Made by a program: the position numbers and the translations under genes. Positions 35,701-48,815 of a stretch of DNA of 64,000 nucleotides are shown here, piece after piece; within the stretch, counting starts at the first letter, position 1; each line of letters opens with the position of its first letter. The stretch spans positions 1 to 64,000 of the forward strand of contig JAQGBZ010000343.1 of the NCBI GenBank assembly GCA_034687125.1. Reading direction: 5' to 3'. Origin of the DNA: Neelides folsomi. Its lineage: Eukaryota; Arthropoda; Collembola; Neelipleona; Neelidae. The notes beneath the pieces are model-generated. The model saw only the letters and a program-made list of their open reading frames with translations. It was not told the DNA's origin and made no database searches.

Positions 35701-38700
35701 AGGAAAAGGAAGCCGCCAGGGAGTCTACCACTCACACAAACCCAATAACAAAAGATCACATTACAAAAATTTTAACTTCCTTCGACACTCAAATCAGCTC
35801 AAATTCTGGAAACCCATTCATTCAAATAAATCAAAAAAAAACTCATTTTAACTCTCATTAAAAAAGAAAACTTAATTTTAAGCTTTTTTTAATTATAATT
35901 AAAACTTCAGCTTCAGCTAAAATCAAAAATAAAGTAAAAAATTAAAAAAATATTTTTTCAAAAGTAAAAAAAACAACTTTAAAACTGAATTCGTACAATT
36001 TAATTAAAAAGTTTAATTTAATTAAAATTGCTAAATATATTTAATAGAAATCACGTGATTAATTGCTTTTAAGTTAATGGTCAACGTGTTTAGATTTAGG
36101 CTTTAAATTGTATGTTAAATGTTGTGTCGGTTGTTATTCATTATATTCGTTTTTGGTTCTCCGGAGAGGGTAAGCGGGTTACATGTGTTGGGTGCTGTTG
36201 AGCGTGCGAAGTAATTTCCTCCTGGTTGTGAAGGTGCGAAGAAGATGGTGAACGTGAGAAGACCGTCGCTTTCTAACGACCCGACTAATTTCATTCCCAG
36301 GAACACATGTTCCCAACCGCTAATTACACTTCTCCCTTTACAGCCCTCCAACCAATAGATTACTTCTTAATAACATCCTCATTCTCCAGAACTTCTTACA
36401 CATGGCGCTTTCTCTCACTTTTATACTTAAACATATTTAATGTTCAAATCTTTAACTTCTCAACTCCTTAGCTTGTTTCACTTTTACACATTTTTCGATT
36501 TTCGATTTTTTGAATAAAATTGGGCTATTAACGGACTTTGAGCTTTTAAATTAATTTAGATATTTTAATAATTTAAATTAATTTGAATGAACTTTCTAGC
36601 TTTTATTTACAATATTTATTATTTTTAAATATGTACATTAGTAGCTTATTATGATTATTTACCATTAGAGAGTTATTAATTTAAAATCCCCCAAATGAGA
36701 CATTGATGGATGTGTCGAGAAATAGAAATGAAAGAAGGACGGAAACGCGGATTTTCCCAGGCTTAGCCTTCACTTTCTAATCCTTCTCATCTCCTTTAAA
36801 ATAACAATTTCCCAATCTCACCCTCCTTCTCAAAACCATCACAAGACTCCAAAACCATCACGAGAAACATCTCAAGAATCGTCTTAAGAACTTCTCCAGA
36901 ATCTTTATAGAAGCATCTTTGGAAGCATCTTTACTGTAGATGTTTCTCATAAGAATCTTCTCAATAACGATGTTAAGAACCATCTCAAACCCTTCAAATG
37001 CATCTTGTCCAATAGAAGTGAAAAAGAGTTTTGTAAAGTGAAAGATCGACAATTGGATCTCAAATAACCAAACACACGCTCGTCTTCACGCCCTCATCCC
37101 AAAATGAGAAGGGAATGAAACCATGTGCTCAATAACACTACTCAAACCTCAACAACTTTTCCAACTCGGTGAATTTCAAATATACCGCCAATTCACTGTA
37201 TTCATTCTATAATGCCCAAAATCATACAAACCATGAACCACCAAAATATCTATACTTGAATATATGGTATGTACAAATAAACCATACATATTCATTTCCT
37301 TATATGAAATGTTCCTTTCTCGGAAATGGTTGTTATTTATGTATGGAAAATGTATTGAGGCAAGGACCAATATATTGTATGTGTGATATACAGATATATT
37401 ATGCATGGTATATATTAGATATTATGTATGTATTTGAGTGAATGTCGGTGTTCCTTAAGAGTTCAATTGAGTGGGGTCGAAGTGGATGAAGGAAAAAGGG
37501 AAATTGGAAACAAGGGAGTCTGAATGTCTTTAACAACCTTGTTTGTTATCATACGCATTGTGAAGGAACCGTTCAACTTCCTAATTCCCCTCAAATATCT
37601 CCTTTGTCGGCCCGGTCCAACTCTTGTCACATTACCCACAACATGCAAAAGCCTAATGACAAGCCAAAACACATTTCCCCACCAACCTTAATGAAAGATT
37701 TAGACAAAGAAATGAAGAAAAACATTAACCCGCTTCCATTCACCTCATTAGACAAAAATACATCAAACAAGACAATAATGATGTTCCTGGAAGAGATTTT
37801 ATTTTAACTGTAATAAAATAATTATATTTTACATACCTAATGATTTTTCTATTTGATTTCATGATTTTTATCTCCAATGTATTTTTTTTAAATATTTAAT
37901 TAGGTTTAGTACACTCAATGGTTATCATAGATCGTATTTAATAATTAAATAGGAATAAAAATGCATTTTTGTATATTTAAGGACAAAAAATAAAATTCCA
38001 AAGCGGTGTTTTTAATGTTTGATAAAATTGCATGATTTTATCAAATGATTTTATTTAGCTATGTAAAAGTAATGTTTACTTAATATCTTCAACTGATGAA
38101 AAGACCCGGTTAAGGTTCAATTACATAAATTACTTTAATTTACGATTCAAACATCCTTTAAAATGCACAATAAGGATAATCAGCATGTTATTATTGAATT
38201 AAATAAATATACCATTTTATATTCATCTAATGTTAAGGTTGTATATTTAACTATACTTTGTATGTATTCATTCTATTCATGTCCTTAAATATAATTAATG
38301 TTAAATAATGGTTATATAACCCAAATAATGAAATATTATGTTTTTGTATTAATTATGTCTGGATGTAATCTTTATAACTTGGACAGATATGATAATAATA
38401 CATTGAGTAAACTTAAAATATTTACACATGTATTCGATACGGGTTTTTTTCATCTTGTACCAATAAAAGATTTTATTGGTACTTTTATGCTCAATTGGAA
38501 TTGAATCGGATGGAAAGTACAGAGTTTTAATTATTATTCCAAGTTGATTAAATTAAAAAAGGAGGCGAAGGAGAAGTCGTAAATTTGGTAAATATTATGA
38601 AATCAGATTACCTGTCAACATCCCTAATTGTCTCTCTGCCCGACAAAGGAGCGGTGAAATTAATTTACAAGGCAAATATTATTAGAGGACCAGAAGGGTC

Positions 38701-40744
38701 ATAAAAATTATCACAAGAGTCATAAAGATTCACTTCTAACTAATTTCAACAAATTGTACAATACAAAATACATATTTGATATACAAAAACATATTTGATA
38801 CAGTAAACATATTTGATATAAGAAATAATATTAATGTTATCAGACAAAGCTCAAGAGACGGTCTGAGCTTTAAAAAAGCTGTAAAAATTTATTTTAGCTC
38901 ATTTTTACCTTTATTTCTATTTACCTGTATGAATCCATATGAATCTATATGAGTACTCAGTACGTAATATATTCTATATCTGTATATTCTTATATCAATT
39001 TCATATTTGTAGCTATTTACTCAAATTCTTGTGGATTTGTTTCCAACTGTCGATATTGTAAATAGTAATAAAAGCATTAGAGTCTATTTACACATTTGGA
39101 CTGAATTATGAAGGAAATTCATTGTTGTGTATTGTGGGGTTATTGGAGCATTTGAAGATTTGGATGTTTCCGTGTGTGGGAAATGGAGAACCTTTTCTTT
39201 TGACCCGCCGCAACTCAAATGGATATTTGTCAATTTAAAGGAAAAACTGTCGCGTCGGGTGAAAATAAAAGGAGGGTTGGAGAACAAACGGACTTCTTTT
39301 TCCTTCACACTTCACTAAATGACTCAATTCATCAATTCACCCAAACCACCCAAAAATATAGCCAAAATCTTCCAAAAATCTCCAAAAATCCTCATTATAA
39401 AATTCATCCCAAAATTTCCAAAAAAATTGCCCAAAAAATATAAAATTAGCTTCGAAATCTAAAAGTTGAAAAAGCTGAAGTTGAAAAGCTGCTGAAAATT
39501 TGAATATTTATCTAAGTGTGTATTTTACGTTAGTAATATGTCAATAATACGTACAGAATATATTTGTATATGCACGTGTATTTACTAACATATACTTAAT
39601 TTTTTCATTATGTCGGTTAGAGAACTATTTAGTGTTAGTGTTAAATTGTGTTTGGAAGCTGTTGATAAGATATTTGTGTGATGAGTGTGAACTTGATTCG
39701 CTGGATTGTACATTGGGGTTATAATAATATTGACTCTGTCGGGCGAAGTATCGGAGGAGATGAGAGGGATGACAAAGGGGCCGCTGGGTCTGATAGCGCC
39801 TCACAATAAAGTACTAAAACGTGTTCAATAACAATCACAACCCTATAAAGATCCACTTCAGTAAAAAACCAAAATGAATTTATTCTTTAAAACTAAATCT
39901 ATTGCTCAAATGTTTTTCTTCCAACTCCCATAATCAAACTACAAATAATTCAACTCGACCTCGTAATTAGTCAATTTTATTTCAACTTCTCAATTGACAC
40001 GATCCTTTCACTATTACAAATTAATTACAATGTAAAGTTAATTATTTATTAATTACTTAAATAAGCATTATTTCAACTTACTTACTAAACATCACACGGA
40101 ACTTTTCTTAATTATGAGACTTGTAAAGCTTTTAAAAGATAATCATCATTAACTTCACAACTTCACTATTAAAATATCTCTATTTAACTAACAATAATAC
40201 TTTATTGTTAAACTAACTTAATTTAGCTAATCGTAAATTTCGTAGTTAATGTTATCTAACCTTAAATTTAAAAAGCAAAGTTATTCTATAATCTGCAATG
40301 TAAAAGGTACATCAAAATAAAAAGAGGAAGTGAAACTTGAAAATATTTACAATTTAATATTCATATTACACACAATTGTTAATTTAATACATTAATTACT
40401 CGTTGATTAAATGCTTAAATTCTGTTTAAGATCGCCGACGTGCACTAAATATACTAACTAACATTACTAACTTAATACCCTTATCAAACTACTAATATTA
40501 GTGAGTTCATTTCATATAGTACACTTTGTATCATTTCCGGTGTTCAAGTAGCTCTATTTAATTTACCATTACATATATTTTATGTACAATCGAGAATGGT
40601 TAATTGAAAAATTACCTAAAACTTATTCTTGGAATACTGATGATGAATGATGATCATTAAGAGTCATATTTACAAGCCTCTTAAAACTAAATTATTAACC
40701 AATTGTAATATTAACTAATTGTGATTAACTAATTTTTAATTATG

Positions 40745-42526
40745 CTAATTTCCTAAAAAGAATCTGTTCTTGCCTTGTTGGATGTTTGGCAATGAATTGA
40801 CGGCATGAATGGGAATGAAGGCCGAAGGTTGCTGAAAAGAATTTCCCTTCCCGATCGCTTTCCTTGCAATATTTTTCAAAACTTTCCCTCCTTCCCTTTT
40901 TCGCATTTCTTGTCCGATGAGTCTTTCAATTGAGAATCCCTTCAAAACTTCTTCGTCTTTCCTTTCTTCCGTCTCTTCCTCCTTCTCGTTCTCGTTCGTC
41001 CTCGGCGGCGAAGGACTCTCATTCATCATCTCCCCCTTGCCCAACACGGCCCGAATGTGGAAGGAGTCTTGGGGCGAGAAGAGGCGATCGGGCGGGGGGA
41101 AAGGGAAAGGGAACATTTGATGAGATTGCTGTTGACGGTGGAGGAATTGCGGCGGGACGGAGGCGGCCAAAAAGGGGTATAGTTCAAACTGGGAATGCGG
41201 ATTGTAACCTTGAGGTCCTTGCGGGCAGAACTGCGGGAGGGAGACGGGAGGGGCGGAGTGGAGCTGCGACGGGTGCGGGTGATGGCCGAGCATTGCAGCG
41301 GCTGTGTGGAAAAATTCGGCGACTCCTCCTGGGCCGTGACCGTGACCTGGACGCTTGTACCTTAAATAAAAATTAAAAATATTTAATTATTTAATTAAAA
41401 TTAACTAACTTTGACATCGTCTACACTCAGATAACTGATTTAATTTCCGAAATTTAATCCATTTTATACAAATTAATAATTATTTAATTCGGATTTTTAA
41501 ATATAAATAGCGAAAATTATTAAAATCTTCTAAAATCTTCTTTACATAATTATTAATCATAATTATGTACTTTATGCACACTCTGTATAATATTTTAAAT
41601 AACTATTAAACTTGCTGAAAATGAATTTGATTAAAATCAGGAAACAATAATTTTTAAAATCAATAACTTTTATAAATTAGCTAAATAATGGAATGAAATG
41701 AAAAGTTTAAAATACCTTTTTCGACGTCTAAGGAAAGATCCGTTATCAAACATGTCTTCAGCCATTGGATCCAACGTCCAGTAATTTCCTTTCCCGGGAT
41801 TTCCAGGCTCCCGCGGGATTTTAATAAAGCAGTCGTTGAGACTTAGATTGTGGCGGATTGAATTCTGCCATGCTGGGAATTTGTCTCGGTAATAAGGGAA
41901 CCGATTGATGATGAATTCACAAATGCCCGAAAGGGTCAATTTCTTCTGCGGGGATTGGAGAATGGACATGGTGATGAGGGCAATGTAAGAATAAGGCGGT
42001 TTCACCAATCCTCCTTTTTTCCCGTCTTCTTTTGAAGCCTCGCCGTCTTCTGCTATCGGCCCTTCACCTTCGCCATAATCTCAATTAAAAAATTAAAAAT
42101 TAACTAAAATTCAATTAAAACTCAATGTCAATTAAAACTCTATTAAATCCCAATAAATTAACAGCTAAATTAAACCACTAATCATACAGTTTAAAAACAT
42201 TATTCAAACCAATCTAATTTAACACAGAAAATAAGACAACTCAATTAAGATAGTTAAAACATTCCATTTAATTAACGTTTAAATAAACCACTGAAAAGTT
42301 TTTCTTAGGACTTTAGTCTCATGTAGCTTTTACTAAAATAGCGTAAGTATTTACCTTGATGTGATGAGGAAACTGTTATGAGCTCTTCTTCATCATCAGA
42401 TTCCACATTAATGTCCGACCCCGAGTCTTCAGGGATGGGGAAATGAGGTCGGAGGTCAAGGGGGCTTGACCTCTCTTCGATTTTCTCAATTGAAGAAAAC
42501 ATTTCTTTTTTCATTCCAAAACTCAT
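40745..42526 (-). CDS. foxD: Forkhead transcription factor FoxD (fd59A-like)
   Basis: Three exons in transcript order (42355-42526, 41716-42079, 40745-41360) give 383 residues. The forkhead domain spans about residues 83-181 and starts [49 protein letters not shown] and [17 protein letters not shown] match the FoxD subfamily, closest to Drosophila fd59A. The RRRK junction is rebuilt across the exon 2/3 splice. The N-terminus is acidic (SDDEEEL). The C-terminal part is His/Pro/Phe-rich and carries FSIERLIG at about 321-328, an engrailed-homology-1 motif that recruits the Groucho co-repressor, so repression is likely. FoxD factors act in neural, mesoderm and neural-crest-like patterning. The first ATG (MSFGMKK) is chosen because an upstream frame extension lacks an ATG. 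Broad gene-free flanks fit a developmentally regulated gene. Confidence 0.95.
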
Positions 42527-43020
42527 AAACTCACAACTTTCATTTTCTCTATTTCTCAATTCTCACAATCCACTCAATAATTTAATAAGTTTTCCTTTTA
42601 TTAATTAAAACCAATTAAACTTTGTAGATTTTTCTGTCACTTGATTTAGTTAATTAAACGTAATTAAGTCAAAATCATTACTTTTACTGTTAATTATGAT
42701 TAACTGTGATTTCAACGTTCAATTAAGATTTTCAGTTTTAACTTTGATTTCAACGTTCAATTAGGATTTTAAGTCAACTATGATTTTAAGTTAACAATGA
42801 TATTAAATTAAGTTAACTATGATTTTAACTGACTTTGGTTTTAATTCTTGTATACCAATTTTGTTCTTTTGGGTGATGAATTATTGAAGATTTGGGGAGA
42901 TTATTGAATATTTTTTGATTTTTGGGGAGTTTATATTTTGTGCTTATGTTTGTTGGGTGTCGATGGTTGGATTGAGGTGTTTAAGTCTCGGTAGTTTTGT
43001 CCGACTCCCGGATGGGGATT

Positions 43021-43078
43021 GGGTTGTTTAGGGGGTGGAGGCGGCGGTCGAACCGGGAGTTCCTCCTCCCTAAAACCC
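43021..43078. repeat. GC-rich hairpin upstream of foxD
   Basis: GGGTTGTTTAGGGGGTGGAG (43021-43040) pairs with CCTCCTCCCTAAAACCC (43062-43078); the loop contains its own CGGTCGAACCG stem at 43045-43055. It lies about 500 bp upstream of the foxD ATG. Confidence 0.65.
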
Positions 43079-44502
43079 AAAGGGGTCCAATCAAAACGTT
43101 ATTCACCGCAAGACAAACACCCTCACGCTCACTCTCACGAGACCCTCACAGGAACAATAATACCCGGGATATTACTTACTCCCAACATCGCTCATCTTTA
43201 ACTATTTTTAATCATTATTCACCACACTCAACATCATTAGCTAAAAGGACCCCCTATGAAAAATGTACACAAAAACCAACAATGTTAATATAAACAATAT
43301 TTCGAAATCATCCAAAACACATCAAAAAATGATCAAAAATGTTCAAAACTGCAAAAATCACCAAAATTGAAATAATGCAAAAATAAGACCGAAATGAAAC
43401 GGAATTAAAAAGTCGGAATTAAACAAGACCAAAATAAGCTAAACTAAAATTAATAACAATAAACTTTAGTCAAAGTTAAGAAAATGATCGATGTGACCTT
43501 TATAGATAAAGTTAAATGAAAGTCGATGTGACTGGAAAGCCTGTGGAGAAATGATAGTAAATGTGAATCAGATTTGTATGTGAATTTTAAGAGATATTCG
43601 TAAAGTAAATATAAATTGAGTTTGGTTCAAATATTTAGATGGTTCGTTTGTAAAATTCCATTAAAATGATCGTTGCTTGAGAGTTGAGTCAATTGGGACT
43701 GATATTTGTGCTGTTGGTGGAATATTTATGAGGATAATTTGATTTGAAAGAAGGACGAGAGAATGGTCGGAGGAGCGGAGGGGAATTCGATTCAATTGTA
43801 CAATTTGAATTACAACTGGGGGAGGTTCATGTAAATTGAAGATCTGAGTGAGAGATCTGATACAATTTCCATAATGCCATTCTCAACCACTCAAGGAGAA
43901 ATTCCCTTCCCTCAGCATTTTGCAATTTAATTTCATTTCCCTCTCTTTTCTCTCTCACAGGTATTTCAATAGACGCCATTATTGTTCCTTTTACTAAATC
44001 TCGCTAATTAATAAATGACTAAATAATCCTGTTTTAACAAAATCAACTTAAATAAATCAACTTAGTTAATAAATATACTCAGTTAGTAATTAAGAAAACT
44101 TAGTTAAAAAATAAACTTAGTTAATAATTACCGAAACTTAGTCAAAAAATAAACTTATTGTTAGTTAATAATTAAGATAACTTAATAGTTAAAGAAACTT
44201 AGTTAAACTAAATTGCGCACTTTGATTTTTAAATTCGCATAAATTCAAATACCGCAAAAATGTTGGATTTGGTATTGAATTAAGATTTGGTTTAAAAGAC
44301 ATTATAACTAATGGTGTTTGGTGTGAGAGATTCTGAGGGTTTGGTTTTCCGTATGTGGGATTATTATCTGAGTGTTAAAAATAAGGTTATTTTGAGTGGC
44401 GTGAGTATTTGGTGGTGGGGATTAAGTAGTTTAGAAAATAGTAGCTTATTTCTTGGACAGCGTGGAGGTGGACGTGATTCCTTCTGCATTTCCACTCAGC
44501 AC

Positions 44503-44551
44503 GTGAGGAAAAATAACTCTTGTCAGGTCTGACAAGGACTATTTTCCTTAC
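44503..44551. repeat. Near-perfect 49-bp palindrome
   Basis: GTGAGGAAAAATAACTCTTG (44503-44522) continues to CTTGTCAG-GT-CTGACAAG (44518-44535) and mirrors out to GGACTATTTTCCTTAC (to 44551). The central 18 bp are perfect with a 2-base loop; the outer arms carry a few mismatches. Confidence 0.8.
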
Positions 44552-45636
44552 CCTAATGGCTTTTCCCTACTTCTTAACTAAACAGAGAGCGGAGATCATA
44601 AATCCTTATCACTTTCACACTTACACAAATAAAAGATCATCATCTTCCACACATCCCCAAATACATACATAGAATACATACAGATACATTGTATGGTATA
44701 ATACAAATTTAATATACACATTTTATGTATAGACTTTTCAAGATTATGGTATTATATCTGTAAAATTAAAGGGTGTTATGTTCTCCTATAATAAATATTA
44801 TTTACTATCCAAAAGAAGCTGATCATTATCATTATATGTCATATGTAAAATTGTACTAGAAAATCCTTCCAAGAAAATGTTGTATAACTTTGTAGGTATA
44901 AGAAAACTCTGATGGCGTTAAGAATGATGATAGTAAATAAATGGCGAGCATGGGATTTGAAAACATCTCTGTTCATATTAATCACGTTCAGGGCATAACA
45001 TAACTCAATTTGTCATAAATTCTTGTCACTTTTTGTCAACAAGAACCATTAAGTTTGGAAAACCTTTTTACCAAAAGTAACTCACATGGAGCTTAAATTA
45101 TTCCTCAAGAAACTTTACATATTTATATAACTTATCTGTAATAAGTTAAATATTCCTATATTTTACATTTATTTCTTTCCTATAAGTTTTCCTCCTTATT
45201 TTATTTAATGCTTCTTATAAACTCTTTATAATTCTTTTTATAAAATCCCTATAATGCTCCTTACAAATTTCCTATACTAATAATTTTAAGAATTAAAAAA
45301 ATATTTAATTTATCACACTTGACATTTGAAATGTTTATCAAATTGCGTGAGGATGAGAACTGAAGAAATTGAAGATTAAATTGATGGTTTATAGGCGTCT
45401 TAAATGCGTTGAGATCCCTAAGGAAAGAACATTGGTTCAAAAGCACTAACATTAAGAAGGGGGTTCGAAGACATTGAAAAGAAAAGAAAGGGGAAAAGAA
45501 GAGGAAATGGATGAGAAAAGGAAAGAGAATGAAGAGACTGAAAAGATATATTTATTATCTGAGGAGACGAAGACGTAAAGTTAATTTGTAAAAGTGTTTA
45601 GGAGTTGACATGAATTTTATTACTTTCTCTCTGTGC

Positions 45637-45772
45637 GATGTGTCGAGAAGGGGAATAAAAAAGGAGAGAGAGAGATAAAGGGGGAATCGAAGGTTCGATT
45701 ATTCTCTCTGTTGATTGTTAGTGGTTGAAGGAGCCAAATGGTGGATCAAATTGGCTCCCTTCACGACACTTC
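45637..45772. repeat. Nested hairpin in GC-richer island
   Basis: GATGTGTCGAGAAGGGG (45637-45653) is complementary to CCCTTCACGACACTTC (45757-45772). A second stem, GAAGGAGCCAAAT against ATTGGCTCCCTTC, occupies 45727-45762 and competes for the same right arm. Confidence 0.55.
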
Positions 45773-46102
45773 ATTAACTTTCCCTCTTCAATTACCGATC
45801 CCCTCCGTCCACCACCCGCAAAGTGAACCACGTGCCGAACAATGGGAAAACAACAATCGAAAATATTTGATCAAAAAAAACTCAATGCCAAATTGCAATT
45901 GCCAAAACTCAACTAACAGAACATTAATAAATTATTAAAAAAGCAGAATTTCTATTGTAATTGTAATTTCCTACAGTTATGCATATTATTTACCATTTAC
46001 TATTATACTTAATGTTAATGCTAGTACCATAATTACTGCATTGAGTAATTAAAAATTATTGATAAAACAAAAGTGAAAAAATTGAATAAGTGAAAATTTT
46101 GA

Positions 46103-46282
46103 ATGAATGAATTTGAATTGTTGAAAAAAAGCCCGACAATGAAATTACAACCATTATTTTATAGAATTGTTTTAACCAGTTTGGTCATAATATTAGGACT
46201 TCTTTATGTCTTTAGTTGGATTAGTCAAAACAAGAAAATCGTTAAACCTCAGCCAAGTCCTAGTAATTTTAATAATACATAA
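46103..46282 (+). CDS. Possible 59-residue single-pass membrane microprotein
   Basis: ATG at 46103 (alternative start at 46139) to TAA at 46280. A short polar N-terminus is followed by a strong hydrophobic segment (VLTSLVIILGLLYVFSWI) and a basic, proline-containing tail (KKIVKPQPSPSN). The layout resembles small mitochondrial or ER membrane proteins. The frame is open in otherwise stop-rich AT DNA, and the tail composition looks selected rather than random. No family recognised; a chance ORF is possible. Confidence 0.35.
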   Translation: MNEFELLKKSPTMKLQPLFYRIVLTSLVIILGLLYVFSWISQNKKIVKPQPSPSNFNNT

Positions 46283-47779
46283 ATATTCCAATTTTACCTA
46301 ATTAATTACATCTAATTACAATTCAAATCTTAATCCAGTTTTTACGATATCTGTAGATTCCAATATTAACAAAAATCGTGGATTTTAGGCTGGAAGTGAT
46401 TCCAGGGGGAAATGTACATGTCAACAGACGGAACAACAGTTATATAATTCGCAAAATGAAAAGCCTCAATTTATTTTTTCATATTCTTTGTTTAATTAAA
46501 AATGTTCAAAAAAGTAAATCCATGAAAAAAGTAAAAACGTTCAAAAAAGTAAAAACATAAAAATGAACAAAGTTTTTAAATTGTCATAAAAAGAGTTTAA
46601 AGTTTCTGGTTATAAAAAGGTGGTGAAAGGAGGAAACATTTAAAACATGTTGGTTCCATTAGGAATTTTGTTCCAACCCCTTTTCCTCCGGTTCCTTTTG
46701 GGTTTTGAAAAGAGAGGTAAAGTCGTTGGGTATCAAATCTAATATTTGTCTCATTAAACAGCTCCCAGCCACGGAGCTCTCAAATGAAATTTAAGGACTT
46801 GAGAAGTGAAGGGGGGACGACAGCTGCTCAAGAGTTACACACACTCAAGTATAAAACAGAGATTTATCCACTCATGTATTAACTACAGAATGCATATAAT
46901 GTATATTTACTATTTACATATAATGTACCATATGTATATTATATCTGTATGTTTTCCTCCTATATTAGCTCAATGTTGAACCAATATCCTATTAAGCCAA
47001 ATCTAATTTATCTAATCCGCTCAACCACCAACAAATCACCGTTTACCAAATGACTAATAAATGGTATGGTAAATCAAAAAATTGCAATTTATACATAAGT
47101 TATATATTATTAATTACCTGACTTTACCTGTGCATCTGTATGGTAAATGTGGATAATATTCAAATTAATTAAGAACCAATTAATTCGGAGCAAGGAATAT
47201 TTAAAACAAATAAACTGATCATATTAAATGAAATTGGTTAAAATATAAAGTTAAATAAAATAATTAAATGGACAAATGAAAGAGAAATATTAGAAGGGGA
47301 ATTATTAAAAATAATAAACAATTGTTGGAAATTCCTTGGAGGAAGTTCCTTGAAAAAATGATTGGATTGTTGAACTCTCATTGGTAGAACAAGATCTACG
47401 AATATTATTGACAAAACGAGGGGTTATAAAAGAAATGAGAATTTCTACAACATTGGATCGTAAAATGTAGAACAATTGAGGACATTGATGTACAAAGGGG
47501 GACGATGGGCAAATTCCTCCGACGTCTTTCTGGCTCATAATGAATTCCCCCATTGGAAGAATTAAGAACAAGGAATTCGGAGGCGTGAGAGAGAAATATT
47601 TGTTGTCATTCTCTAAATATTATTTCATTTCTCTCGCGTTCCTCACAATCCTTGGTTCGGATCATTTCCCTCTTTTTATTAAAAAATGAAGGAACATTTT
47701 AATTAAAATTTAGTTAGAGGCTCATTATAACATCAGGAAATAGATTATACCAAATTGGGGTGTTTTATAAAGAAAACTT
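46283..47779. other. Intergenic region
   Basis: AT-rich, with GC-richer islands near 46600-46860 and 47310-47680. Nothing coding recognised. Confidence 0.5.
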
Positions 47780-48324
47780 GTTTTTATTAAAAATTTGTGA
47801 TTTCAATTTAAGGATTTTTCATAGAAAAATGTTTATCTCTATACAATCTAAAGGACTTATTTTTATTAAAGGATTAATTAAAATTAAATCAAGTGTCAAT
47901 GAATTTAGTAGTAGTTTCCCATAATGATTCTGATCTTATAATTCAAAGATCTTTAAATCTAAAATAATAATTTTCGAATTCTCAGCATTTAAGGATCGAT
48001 AATCCTAAAATGGTCTCGGTAAATGACATTTATATAAGCTTTGATACTCAATATTTTAAAAAAGTTCAAATGTATTTGTTTAGTAATGATTATTAACTAT
48101 TTGAGTCAATTATAGGGTCTTTAATTATTGTGCATTCCCTTTCACGTGTCAAAGGATCCATAGTTAAATTATTAAAAATGTTGAATGAAATGCTATTAAA
48201 TATGCTCGAGAAGGGTTGTTTCCAATTTATTACAGTGCTGGCCATAATATCAGTGCGGTGCGGATTCCAAACTTGGCTCCAAGGAATCTTGAGAATCTTG
48301 AGAAGGAGCTTTTTGAATTTTAAT
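47780..48324 (+). pseudogene. Decayed coding fragment of unknown family
   Basis: Several short frames with protein-like composition follow one another on the + strand, broken by stops and shifts: a segment ending in SVNEFSSSFP before a stop at about 47920; one containing RIDNPKMVSVNDIYISFD (about 47994-48092); and a final segment containing AREGLFPIYYSAGHN and RIPNLAPRNLENLEKELFEF before TAA at about 48324. The last has ordered composition unlike the surrounding DNA. I cannot name the family. It could be a relic of a receptor or enzyme gene, or exons of an unrecognised gene. Confidence 0.3.
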
Positions 48325-48815
48325 ATTTTCGTACTTTATCTTTGTTTAAAACAAACTAATAGTATTAAATCGTTAATATTGAGCTAAATTATAGTTCAAC
48401 CCATATTTTTAATATAAAGTATATGTAATACCAATTTAACTTATGCTAAGCACGTTATTATATTTACAGCTCCATAATTATAACATGTTATTATTGTTAT
48501 ATTATTTCTATACAGCTTGGTAATTTAGTACATGACATTATTTAATTAAGTTATGTAAAATAAATCACCAATAATATAATGGAAAACCACAAGCATAGTT
48601 AAGCTTTTGTATTATTAATGCTAATGGGCATAGTTTGGTACTATTAGTTTGGTAAACTGAAATGCATATTTTACATTATACATATGTACATAATGTAGAT
48701 AATCTACTGACGTAAGACATGACATATAGCTAACATTAAGATAAATGCAAATAATTTTTAGTAGGAAATTCTTATTGATAAATAAGCAAATATTGATAAG
48801 TAAATATTGCTAAAA

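Larger units (their letters stand above)
32711..40744. other. 8-kb gene-free region downstream of foxD
   Basis: Long AT-rich stretch without recognisable genes, broken by GC-richer islands at about 33160-33540, 33960-34200, 34800-35260, 35600-35740, 36120-36350, 36700-36840, 37080-37160, 37440-37720, 39100-39320 and 39690-39830. Several islands fold back on themselves. Its place beside a developmental regulator gene suggests cis-regulatory DNA, but that is inference. Confidence 0.5.
42527..46102. other. Intergenic region upstream of foxD
   Basis: Likely 5' regulatory side of foxD. AT-rich background with GC-richer islands at about 42960-43160, 43740-43960, 44300-44580 and 45470-45840, and simple degenerate repeats (42700-42840; 44040-44215, variants of ACTTAGTTAA). 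Hairpins at 43021, 44503 and 45637 are listed separately. Confidence 0.5.

Noticed and set aside
35606-35851. 81-residue ORF over the hairpin island
   Set aside because: Open only because of local GC content; overlaps a foldback structure.
38328-38504. Possible small secreted peptide (MKYYVFVLIMSGC start)
   Set aside because: The signal-like start is easily produced by AT-rich DNA; the remainder has no features.
42527-42559. N-terminal extension of the foxD frame
   Set aside because: It begins at a TTG with no ATG; the first ATG at 42526 is preferred.
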